Source: Clostridia bacterium
Lineage (GTDB): Bacteria; Bacillota; Clostridia; Christensenellales; Borkfalkiaceae
DNA length: 41,892 bases
Assembly (NCBI GenBank): GCA_017886575.1
Contig: JAGHJP010000047.1
Location: forward strand, 1 to 41,892
Reading direction: 5' to 3'
Part shown: piece after piece, positions 1 through 6,735 of the stretch
Layout: every line of letters starts with the position of its first letter
How positions within the stretch are numbered: position 1 is the stretch's first letter
The notes under the pieces: model-generated
The model's input: the letters and a program-made list of their open reading frames with translations, nothing else
Told to the model about the DNA's origin: nothing
The model's database searches: none
Made by a program: the position numbers and the translations under genes

Positions 1-391
1 ACGCACCTGATCGTTGCCCTTGCCCGTGCAACCGTGGCAGATGGCGTCGGCGCCCTCTTTCTTGGCGATCTCAACGATGCGCTTGGCGATGACGGGACGG
101 GCAAACGACGTGCCGAGCAAATATTTGTCCTCATACTTTGCGCCCGCCTGCATGGTGGGATAGATGTAGTCTTCAATGAATTCCTTCTTCAGATCGAGAA
201 TATACAGTTTGGAGGCGCCCGTCTTTTTGGCCTTCTCTTCCAGCCCGTCCAATTCGGTGCCCTGCCCGACGTCCGCCGAAACGGCGATGACTTCGCAGCC
301 GTTGTAATTCTCTTTCAGCCATGGAATGATGATGGACGTGTCCAACCCGCCCGAATAAGCCAAAACCACTTTCTTGATCTGTTTTTCCATA
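1..391 (-). CDS. argG: argininosuccinate synthase, N-terminal part (cut by window edge)
   Basis: This is the first 130 codons of argininosuccinate synthase, which joins citrulline and aspartate with ATP in arginine synthesis in the cytoplasm. The N-terminus carries the PP-loop ATP-binding motif AYSGGLDTS within the first 20 residues, followed by a Rossmann-like stretch ([11 protein letters not shown]) and the conserved block [10 protein letters not shown] near the cut end. The ATG at 391 has a GAGGTG ribosome site a few bases upstream. A full consensus promoter lies 75 bases ahead, so the gene starts its own transcript. The C-terminal two thirds lie outside the window. The identification is secure from the motifs. 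Confidence 0.96.
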
Positions 392-465
392 ATTGATTCA
401 CCTCGCAGAATCTTGATTTTTTCCTTATTTTGCCGCGGTGCGACCCGCGTTTTTTTATTGGATAA

Positions 466-494
466 ATTATAGCACTCCGTCCGGCTTCTGTCAA
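466..494 (-). promoter_or_regulatory. sigma-A promoter of argG
   Basis: Read on the minus strand there is TTGACA (489-494), 17 bases, then TATAAT (466-471), a perfect consensus. The predicted start is near 459, giving a 5' leader of about 68 bases. The leader holds only a short CGCGG/CCGCG hairpin and no recognisable T-box or other riboswitch. The remainder of the gap to 621 is AT-rich, with nothing else recognisable. Confidence 0.88.
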
Positions 495-621
495 GTGTTT
501 CCGTTCCCTTTTTTATACAAAATTATCATATTTTTCTGCGTTTTCAGGCTTATTTTATGCAAATATTCTTTAATCCATGAATAAATGTATAAAATTGAAA
601 AAATGCGCATAATTTTCGGGT

Positions 622-1239
622 TCAACCGCGCCGCGGGCGGAGAAAACCCGCCCACCCCTCTGCGGGGAGAGGGCGGCGGGAAGCCGCGTTCAGTTTGTTT
701 TCATATTCTTCGATGCGCGAAAGAGAAAGAGAGGCGGCGTGCAGAAAAGAGGCCCCCGAAGGCGGCGCGCCGCAAAGTGCAAGTTCCGTGCGGGCGGTCA
801 GTTCGTAAACGGGAAAGCCGAGCGCGTGTCCCGCGGTATGCACGACCGAACACGCCTGTCCGACCGCATGAAAAAGAGAGGCGGCGGGACCGTCCGTCCC
901 CTTTGCGCAGGCGTGGCAGTCGAGGATGGCCCGCTGCGCGGCGCGCATTTTCAGTTCCCCCGCCGCCCACAGCCGCGCGGCGCAAAGGGCGTTTTCGGCG
1001 AAGGCAATCTTTGCGGCCTTCTCCTTTCCCGCTCCGAAGCTCTGCGCGCGCAGCGCGGCGATCCCCTCTTCCGCCAATTCAAACGCCCACAAAACGACGG
1101 CGCGTCTGTCCGCGACGGACAGCAACGCTCGCAGGGAGACAAACCAGGGGTCGGCGGCGGAAAACAGAATTTTCCGGCCGCGCTTTTGCCGCAAAGTAAG
1201 TTCCGCCGCAAGCGACGCTCTACATTCTTCTCTCTCCAT
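622..1239 (-). CDS. Imm-5-like domain protein (putative immunity protein family)
   Basis: The protein is about 205 residues, mostly alpha-helical and rich in Ala and Arg. Its core (FAENALCAARLWAAGE, then helices with AILDCHACAKG and AVGQACSVVHTAGHA) resembles the Imm-5-like family often annotated as putative immunity protein. That family is known mainly from sequence and its biochemical role is not established. I chose the ATG at 1239 because AGGAG lies four bases upstream; an in-frame ATG at 1251 is the alternative but lacks a ribosome site. The gene follows the flavin reductase gene by about 50 bases and is probably co-transcribed. No toxin gene is adjacent. The last 18 codons run through a GC-rich palindrome, so the natural C-terminus may have been altered. 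Confidence 0.62.
   Translation of the reverse strand: MEREECRASLAAELTLRQKRGRKILFSAADPWFVSLRALLSVADRRAVVLWAFELAEEGIAALRAQSFGAGKEKAAKIAFAENALCAARLWAAGELKMRAAQRAILDCHACAKGTDGPAASLFHAVGQACSVVHTAGHALGFPVYELTARTELALCGAPPSGASFLHAASLSLSRIEEYENKLNAASRRPLPAEGWAGFLRPRRG
656..673. repeat. GC-rich palindrome at the 3' end of the Imm-5-like gene
   Basis: CCCTCT (656-661) and AGAGGG (668-673) pair around a six-base loop. The 11-mer CTCTCCCCGCA read on the minus strand here recurs on the plus strand near 6713, beside the end of ade. This suggests a small dispersed palindromic repeat, although only two copies can be compared. Confidence 0.4.
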
Positions 1240-1292
1240 TTCTCTCCTCATCCGATTTCGAAAAGATTGCCGCGCGGCGCGAACGCGGCGGG

Positions 1293-1853
1293 TCAGGCCT
1301 TTTTCTTCGCCGTGTAGGCGTACGTCCCGAGCGTTTCGCCGGTCGCGACGTATCTGCCGTTGACGTAGGCGACGAGCAGACCGTCGGGAAGCAGCAAAGA
1401 GCCGTTCGCGCCGATATACTGTTCGTCGGCCAGGACATTGACGACTTCGCCGAAGAACACGGCGTGCGAGCCGAGGTCGATCTGCCGCACGACTTTGCAT
1501 TCGAGCGCGGCGGGGCTTTCGCTGATATACGGCGCTTTGACGGCGACGCCGGGACGCTTGGTGAGATGCGCCCGCTCGAATTTATCCGCGTTCCGTCCCG
1601 AGAGCACGCCGCAAACGTCGGTGGCTTCGACCATGTTCCTGTCCACGAGGTTGACTGTAAATTCCCCCTTTTCTTTGATGATGGGATAGGAATACCGCCC
1701 GTAGCGGACGGCGACGGCGACCGTCGGGGGATCGGAGTTGACCGTCCCCGCCCAGGCGATCGTGATGATGTTGGATCTTTCTTCGTCGCCGCAGGTGACC
1801 ATCACCACGGGGACGGGCGCGAGCAGCGTGCCCGGTTTCAGATTTTTCTTCAT
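1293..1853 (-). CDS. flavin reductase-like domain protein
   Basis: This 186-residue protein belongs to the flavin reductase-like, FMN-binding split-barrel family. Features typical of the family are the N-terminal LLAPVPVVMVTCG, the ITIAWAGTVNSDPPTVAVAV block that contacts FMN, and the later ECKVVRQIDLGSHAVFFGEV strand. Members usually bind FMN and reduce flavin with NAD(P)H, or act as small flavoproteins with unknown partners. The start at 1853 has GGAGGACAAAG upstream. The gene lies just downstream of the thioesterase terminator, with no clear promoter of its own, so it may depend on read-through. The substrate cannot be read from sequence. Confidence 0.85.
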   Translation of the reverse strand: MKKNLKPGTLLAPVPVVMVTCGDEERSNIITIAWAGTVNSDPPTVAVAVRYGRYSYPIIKEKGEFTVNLVDRNMVEATDVCGVLSGRNADKFERAHLTKRPGVAVKAPYISESPAALECKVVRQIDLGSHAVFFGEVVNVLADEQYIGANGSLLLPDGLLVAYVNGRYVATGETLGTYAYTAKKKA

Positions 1854-1897
1854 TTTTCTTTGTCCTCCTCTCGAAAAAAGATTTTCCGAATTTTGAT

Positions 1898-1943
1898 AAA
1901 AAATCGCTTAAATTCCCCGATTTCGGGTCTGCTTCAAGCGATT
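1898..1943 (-). terminator. intrinsic terminator after the thioesterase gene
   Basis: On the minus strand AATCGCTT pairs with AAGCGATT, enclosing an inner CCCGA/TCGGG hairpin, and a run of six T follows. It sits about 20 bases after the thioesterase stop and before the flavin reductase gene. Confidence 0.75.
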
Positions 1944-1960
1944 ATGTCTGACATACTACT

Positions 1961-2713
1961 TCATGATTGTCGCGAAAAAGCGATTTTTGCACGCATGAAC
2001 TGTTCGTTTTCGCTCTTGACGCCGACAATGAGAAACGTCTCCTCTCCGGCGGGAATGCGGTAGAAGGAGAGCAAATCCCCCTCGACACACTGCGCCTCAT
2101 AGACGATCTGAAAGGACTTGACGGCGCGGTCTTTGAGTTCGTCCAAGGTAAAGCAGTCCATGCAGAAATCGGCATAGCGGGTATTGTTGACGTGCATGTA
2201 ATGGTCGCACAGGCTGCCGCGCACCTGCATGGTGAAGGCGGGTGCCCCCGCAAGCGGGACGGGCGGAATTTTCCACGCCTTGAAATCGATGGTCTTTGCG
2301 GGATTGTAGCGGGAATAATCCTGATCGGTAAGCATGGAAGCGGGCAGTATTTTTTTGTTGACGGTGTCCAAAAGGCACCACCTGGACACCGCGGCGGCGA
2401 CCTTCTCCCCCGCTTCGTCGTACAGTTCATAGTGACGCTCAAAAATGATGTGTTTCGGCGGCAGCGCCCAAGTTTTCAGATGCAGTTTTCCGTCGACCTT
2501 CACGGGCTTGTAAAATTCCAGATAGTTGTTGGTGACAATGAACCCCCAGCCTTTCGGCCAGAGAAATTCGGAGCCGCAGCCGAGCTGGTTGGCGCTGACG
2601 CCCGCCCCCTCCTGCATAAAGTCCAGAAGTGCGGAAAGGCGCAGGCGGTCGCGACAGTCAAAGTCCGAAAAGCGCGTGGCAAAATCGAGATCGGTCATGT
2701 AAAAATTTCCCAT
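1961..2713 (-). CDS. acyl-ACP thioesterase
   Basis: The 250-residue product matches the acyl-ACP thioesterase family (FatA/FatB type, double hot-dog fold), which releases free fatty acids from acyl carrier protein. The first half has the typical opening FSDFDCRDRLRLSALLDFMQ. The second hot-dog domain carries DHYMHVNNTRY, corresponding to the conserved HVNN catalytic region. The gene stands alone between its own promoter and terminator. The ATG at 2713 coincides with the transcription start predicted from the promoter, so the mRNA may be leaderless. An in-frame ATG five codons later is an alternative with no convincing ribosome site. Chain-length specificity cannot be inferred. Confidence 0.9.
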   Translation of the reverse strand: MGNFYMTDLDFATRFSDFDCRDRLRLSALLDFMQEGAGVSANQLGCGSEFLWPKGWGFIVTNNYLEFYKPVKVDGKLHLKTWALPPKHIIFERHYELYDEAGEKVAAAVSRWCLLDTVNKKILPASMLTDQDYSRYNPAKTIDFKAWKIPPVPLAGAPAFTMQVRGSLCDHYMHVNNTRYADFCMDCFTLDELKDRAVKSFQIVYEAQCVEGDLLSFYRIPAGEETFLIVGVKSENEQFMRAKIAFSRQS

Positions 2714-2719
2714 GCTTCA

Positions 2720-2748
2720 ATTATATATCTCACACACGGAAAAGTCAA
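2720..2748 (-). promoter_or_regulatory. sigma-A promoter of the thioesterase gene
   Basis: TTGACT (2743-2748), 17 bases, TATAAT (2720-2725) on the minus strand. Normal spacing places the first transcribed base at about 2713, the A of the start codon. Confidence 0.85.
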
Positions 2749-2870
2749 GGGCTTGCGCGGTTTTTGCACGGATCCGCCGCAATGCTCCTTGCCCGCGCCC
2801 TGTTTTTCCGCGTTTTATGCCTGACATAGTACTGAATTTATTCGCGGAAAAAGTATTTTACGTCAAAGCA

Positions 2871-2899
2871 TTGACATTTTGCCTCTTTTATTGTATAAT
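2871..2899 (+). promoter_or_regulatory. sigma-A promoter of the PadR-like gene
   Basis: TTGACA (2871-2876), 17 bases, TATAAT (2894-2899): perfect consensus. A GGGAGCG ribosome site follows, about 9 bases before the ATG at 2929. Confidence 0.9.
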
Positions 2900-2928
2900 A
2901 AAAACAACTTTCGGGAGCGTATAAAACC

Positions 2929-4896
2929 ATGGATAACGAAAAAAGAGAAAACGAATTTCCCGCGGCGGACGAAGCGGAACGGAACGCATTCCCTTACGCG
3001 GACGATGACGACGAGCCCGTCGAAGGCGCGATAACGGGCGGCGCGGACGAGCCGGACGACGCGGAGGATGCGGCCCCCGCGGCGGACAACGACGCCGACG
3101 AGGAGGGCGAGAAAAAGGACGAGGAGAAGGACAAGGAAAAGGAAAAAACGAAGAAAAACTCCATCAGTTCCGACCTGATCCGCGGCCATATCAACACCAT
3201 CATCCTGCGCACGCTCTATGAGGGCGACCGCTACGGCTATGACATCATCAACGAGATCGAGCACAAGTCGCACGGGCAGTACACGCTCAAACAGCCCACG
3301 CTGTACAGCGCGCTCAAAAGGCTGGAATCGCAGGGGTACGTCAAGTCCTATTGGGGGGGCGTTTCCAACGGCGGCAGGCGGCGGTATTTTTCGCTGACCG
3401 AAGCGGGACGGGAGATTGCCGAGCAGAACCAGGCGGAATGGGAGTACTCCCGCACCATCATCGACAGTCTGATTTCCGAAAACGACTTCGATTTTTCCAA
3501 CCCCGCGCCCGAAAAACTCGACTTCCGCATCCTGCGGCAGGCGACTTCCCGCACCCCCATCATCGAAGAGGGCGCCGCCGAGCCCTATCCCGACCTCATT
3601 TTCAACGCGCGGGAGAGCGATACGGCGGCGGAAACAAAGCCGGGCGGGACCATCGACACGGTGGAGACGGTGACCGCCGAATTCCCCCCTCCTCTCCTTG
3701 CAAAAGAAACGGAAGGCGGGCAGGCGGACAACGCAACGCCGGGCGAAAGCGGACAGCCCTCTGCCGAAGCGTTGAACGCTGAGCGGCAAGCGGCCGCAGA
3801 GGCGGCAGGTCAAACGCAAACGGAAGCACAGACGGAAACGCAGACGCAGGTACAGCCGCCCGAACCGCAGCCCCGAAGCGAAGAAATTCCGCAGACGCCG
3901 GCAGCGGCGCAAGCGCAGGAAGCGGCATATTCTTCCGCCTATACGGCAACGTCGCCCGAACCGCAGACGCCGGCGGCACAGGTCCCTCCGCAAGCCGGAC
4001 AAGCGTTCCCGCAGAACGGAACATATACATATACGGACAATCCTATCCCCGAAGCAGGACCGCAGAGAGAAGACACGGCAGGCGAACGGGCGGAGGACCG
4101 CCCCATTCCCCCGCTCTACATCACGCGTACCGACGAGGAACGAAATTATAAGGAGATCGTTTCCCGCATCTACCGCGCGGGCATCAAGCGGCACGACATG
4201 CCGCCCGTCGAAGAGCCGCCCGAACCGCCCGAAACGGAGACTGCCGACGCGGAAACCGCAGCCGCAGAGGCCGCCGCAAGCGCATATGCCCCTGCGGGAA
4301 ACGGAACGGAAAACTATGCGACGAGCGACGAACCCGCCGTCAGATACAACGAAACGGCTTACGAAACGTCCCGCCCCCTGACCCCGGGCAGGATCGATTT
4401 CCAGGATGTGGAAGAGCAGGCGCGCTATGACGGGCTGCGGGTCTGGACGGCAGGCGGCGCGGCGCAGAAACGGGAGATGCCCGAAAACTTCTTCAACAAG
4501 GGCCTGGCGCTTTTGCGGGCGAGCCTCATCTTCTTTGCCTTTGCCATCGTCGAAACGGTGCTCGTCGCCGTGTTCCGCGAACAGCTCGGACTGCAACTCT
4601 GGTACATGATCGCCATGCTGGTCTGCGCGGTGCTGCCGCCCGCCGTGTGCGCCGTTCTCTGCCTGGCAAAATTTCAGCCCTGCTGCAAACGGCTGAAAAA
4701 CAATACCGCGATCTACAACGGCATCGTCATCTTCCTCGCCGCGTTCATATTATTGGTTGCGGTCGATCTGATCGCGGACGTCAACCTGACGGACGGCATA
4801 ACGGTCATAAACTTCATCGTCATCCCCTTCGTTTATCTTCTGAACATCGTCGTGTTCGCCGTCTCCTATTATTTCCTTTCGAGGAGCAAAGTATAA
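2929..4896 (+). CDS. PadR-family regulator fused to a disordered linker and four membrane helices
   Basis: The 655-residue protein has four parts. Residues 1-75 are very acidic, ending in a Glu/Lys-rich stretch. Residues about 77-185 are a PadR winged helix, with RTLYEGDRYGYDIINEIE, the QPTLYSALKRLESQGYV recognition region and a GGRRRYFSLT wing. Residues about 190-520 are low-complexity Pro/Glu/Ala/Gln sequence with one ordered-looking island (YITRTDEERNYKEIVSRIY). Residues about 525-651 hold four hydrophobic helices. Typical PadR proteins are only 100-200 residues and soluble. This one looks like a membrane-tethered DNA-binding protein facing the cytoplasm. It has its own strong promoter and terminator; its signal and target genes are unknown. 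Confidence 0.85.
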   Translation: MDNEKRENEFPAADEAERNAFPYADDDDEPVEGAITGGADEPDDAEDAAPAADNDADEEGEKKDEEKDKEKEKTKKNSISSDLIRGHINTIILRTLYEGDRYGYDIINEIEHKSHGQYTLKQPTLYSALKRLESQGYVKSYWGGVSNGGRRRYFSLTEAGREIAEQNQAEWEYSRTIIDSLISENDFDFSNPAPEKLDFRILRQATSRTPIIEEGAAEPYPDLIFNARESDTAAETKPGGTIDTVETVTAEFPPPLLAKETEGGQADNATPGESGQPSAEALNAERQAAAEAAGQTQTEAQTETQTQVQPPEPQPRSEEIPQTPAAAQAQEAAYSSAYTATSPEPQTPAAQVPPQAGQAFPQNGTYTYTDNPIPEAGPQREDTAGERAEDRPIPPLYITRTDEERNYKEIVSRIYRAGIKRHDMPPVEEPPEPPETETADAETAAAEAAASAYAPAGNGTENYATSDEPAVRYNETAYETSRPLTPGRIDFQDVEEQARYDGLRVWTAGGAAQKREMPENFFNKGLALLRASLIFFAFAIVETVLVAVFREQLGLQLWYMIAMLVCAVLPPAVCAVLCLAKFQPCCKRLKNNTAIYNGIVIFLAAFILLVAVDLIADVNLTDGITVINFIVIPFVYLLNIVVFAVSYYFLSRSKV

Positions 4897-4909
4897 AGAA
4901 TAAAGAAAA

Positions 4910-4946
4910 CTCCCTGCCGCGATTCTGACCGGCAGGGAGCTTTTTT
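4910..4946. terminator. bidirectional intrinsic terminator
   Basis: CTCCCTGCCG (4910-4919) pairs with CGGCAGGGAG (4930-4939), followed by six T on the plus strand. On the minus strand a T-rich tail also follows. It can serve both the PadR-like gene and the converging DUF1349 gene. Confidence 0.9.
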
Positions 4947-4952
4947 CAATTT

Positions 4953-5540
4953 TCAATGATGTTCCTTCCACATGCATTCCCCGACCGTCATATCGGTGAA
5001 CACGGCACGGAAGGAGGAATTTTCGGGACTGCAGGCATAGACGCCGAAGGATATCTCCCCCGCACCCGCAGGCAAATGACAGATCCGCATCTGGCGGAAC
5101 CTCTTTCCGTCCTCGCTGCACTCCACGCAGAAGTCCGGACCGCGGCGGGAGAGGCGGTACCACATTTCCCTGACGGACGCGGGAATGTCCGTCGTCGCCC
5201 AATCGGAATATCCGCCGTTGGTCACCACGCTGCCGAGCCGTTGAAACTCGTCGTTTTCATACTCCGAAGAGGCTTTCAGCCAATTTTCGCCGTCCTGATA
5301 GACCGCCACGCCGCATTGGTCGAATCGGGTCTTACCGCGGAAAACCGTGCGGACGTTGAACGAAAAATACTGCTCGGAAATCTTCGTCAACAGCAGCGGC
5401 GCGTTATCGTTGCAAAAGCCGTAATACGTCCGCTGCCAGAGGTCGGTGTGCGGCTCGGTAACGATCTCAACCCGGTTCGCGCCGATAAAAAACTCCTTGG
5501 GCCGTCTGACCCAGAACAATTCTCCCTTCAAAAACTCCAT
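4953..5540 (-). CDS. DUF1349 domain protein (concanavalin-like fold)
   Basis: The 195-residue protein spans one DUF1349 domain, a beta-sandwich of the concanavalin/lectin-like class. Supporting strands include FFIGANRVEIVTEPHTDLWQ, FDQCGVAVYQDGENWLKAS, SVVTNGGYSDWAT and the closing FGVYACSPENSSFRAVF. Some relatives are annotated as regulating enolase-like functions, but no biochemical role is established. There is no signal peptide, so it should be cytoplasmic. An AAAGGAGGAAG ribosome site precedes the ATG at 5540, 21 bases after the phosphoesterase stop. It is the last gene of its transcript, ending at the shared terminator. Confidence 0.85.
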   Translation of the reverse strand: MEFLKGELFWVRRPKEFFIGANRVEIVTEPHTDLWQRTYYGFCNDNAPLLLTKISEQYFSFNVRTVFRGKTRFDQCGVAVYQDGENWLKASSEYENDEFQRLGSVVTNGGYSDWATTDIPASVREMWYRLSRRGPDFCVECSEDGKRFRQMRICHLPAGAGEISFGVYACSPENSSFRAVFTDMTVGECMWKEHH

Positions 5541-5561
5541 GGTGTTCTTCCTCCTTTCTTT

Positions 5562-6038
5562 TTATAACAGCGGCACCACGGTCGCCGTGATCTTGTCGCC
5601 GTTCACGACCAGATAACCGTAACTCGGCGCGGACGTGTACAGCCCCGCACAGCCGGGATTGAAGAGAAGCACGCCGCCCGCCTCCTCGTCGCACGCAATG
5701 TGCGTATGCCCGAAGAGCGCGGCGCGCGCCCCGCGGCGCACCGTCTCGGCACGCAGACCCGCAAGGTCGGTCTTGACCCCGTAAGCGTGCCCGTGACAGG
5801 CAAATATCTTCACGCCTTCGACTTCTATCTCCCATTCGTCCCGCGCATAGGGCGCGGAGAAATCGCAATTGCCGCGGCAGACAAAGGTCTTGCCGGGGAA
5901 CGCCGCATACGCCTGCGCCATATCCCGGTTGCCGTCGCCGAGGTGGATGACGTAATCGTTTTCGGCAAAGAGCGGAAACAATTTTTCGATCGCCGCACGA
6001 TGGCCGTGCGTGTCCGAAAGCACGACGACGGTCTTCAT
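5562..6038 (-). CDS. YfcE/MJ0936-type metallophosphoesterase
   Basis: This 158-residue calcineurin-like phosphoesterase carries every family metal-binding motif: LSDTHG at the start, HLGDGNRD, CRGNCD, ACHGHAYG and FGHTHIA. Small enzymes of this class hydrolyse phosphodiesters or phosphomonoesters using two divalent metals; the natural substrate is often unknown. The start at 6038 overlaps the rdgB stop by four bases (ATGA), which indicates translational coupling. Pairing with rdgB is common in Firmicutes. A longer in-frame extension upstream overlaps rdgB and is not real coding. Confidence 0.92.
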   Translation of the reverse strand: MKTVVVLSDTHGHRAAIEKLFPLFAENDYVIHLGDGNRDMAQAYAAFPGKTFVCRGNCDFSAPYARDEWEIEVEGVKIFACHGHAYGVKTDLAGLRAETVRRGARAALFGHTHIACDEEAGGVLLFNPGCAGLYTSAPSYGYLVVNGDKITATVVPLL

Positions 6039-6634
6039 GCCATATCCCCTCCCGCCAATTCTTTCAGAGCCGTCAGGGCGCGGAAGCGGTGCGAAACGGC
6101 GTTCTTCTCCGCTGCCGCCGCCTCGCCGAACGATTTTTGCAGATCGTCGCTGAAAAAGACGGGATCGTAGCCGAAGCCGCCTTCCCCGCGCTCCTCCGTT
6201 AAAATGCTGCCGTACGTCCTGCCCGTCGCCACGAGCGTTTCGCCGCCGGGGAAAGCGAGCGCCGCCGCGCATTCGAAATACGCCGCACGGTCGGATGCGT
6301 TTTCCAGGTTTTTAAGAAGCAAGGCGCGGTTCTTTTTGTCGTTGCCGTGCTCGCCCGCATAGCGCGCGCTGTAAATGCCGGGCGCGCCGCCGAGCGCGGA
6401 AACGCAGATGCCGCTGTCATCCGCCAGCACGGGGAGCCCCAGCGCCCTGCAGGCCGTTTCCGCCTTGATGAGGGCGTTCTCCGCAAAGGTCTTGCCCGTC
6501 TCTTCCGCCTCGCCCGAAAAGCCCGCCTGCTTTTGGGAGATCACCTCGTATGCGGGAAAAATTTCCGCGATCTCCCGGAGTTTGTGCGCGTTGCCCGTGG
6601 CAACGACCAGAATTTTTTTCTTTGGATCGTCCAT
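6035..6634 (-). CDS. rdgB: XTP/dITP pyrophosphatase (RdgB/HAM1 family)
   Basis: The 199-residue enzyme hydrolyses the non-canonical nucleotides XTP, ITP and dITP to monophosphates, which keeps damaged purines out of DNA and RNA. It has the N-terminal TGNAHKLREI nucleotide-contact motif, LADDSGICVSALGGAPGIYSARYAG with the catalytic Asp pair, and GFGYDPVF and SHRFRAL near the C-terminus. Length is normal for the family. AAGGAG precedes the ATG at 6634. The gene is coupled to the downstream phosphoesterase by an ATGA overlap and lies about 100 bases after ade, which also handles purines. Confidence 0.96.
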   Translation of the reverse strand: MDDPKKKILVVATGNAHKLREIAEIFPAYEVISQKQAGFSGEAEETGKTFAENALIKAETACRALGLPVLADDSGICVSALGGAPGIYSARYAGEHGNDKKNRALLLKNLENASDRAAYFECAAALAFPGGETLVATGRTYGSILTEERGEGGFGYDPVFFSDDLQKSFGEAAAAEKNAVSHRFRALTALKELAGGDMA

Positions 6635-6708
6635 TTTTTCTCCTTGTTTCCGTTCTGTCCTTTTTTATTTTGAATCCGCCGCCGGGATCAACGCCCGGGA
6701 TACGGGAA

Positions 6709-6735
6709 GCGCCTCTCCCCGCAAGGCAGGTCCGC
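6709..6735. repeat. second copy of a GC-rich palindromic motif
   Basis: CTCTCCCCGCA here matches the minus-strand sequence of the palindrome near 656-673, and similarity continues weakly on both sides. It lies directly downstream of the ade stop codon. The ade-rdgB gap otherwise holds a weak CCGGG/CCCGG hairpin without a T run, so it is not a convincing terminator. Confidence 0.35.

Noticed and set aside
392-470. T-box or other riboswitch in the argG leader
   Set aside because: The leader is only about 70 bases with one 5-bp hairpin and lacks T-box motifs.
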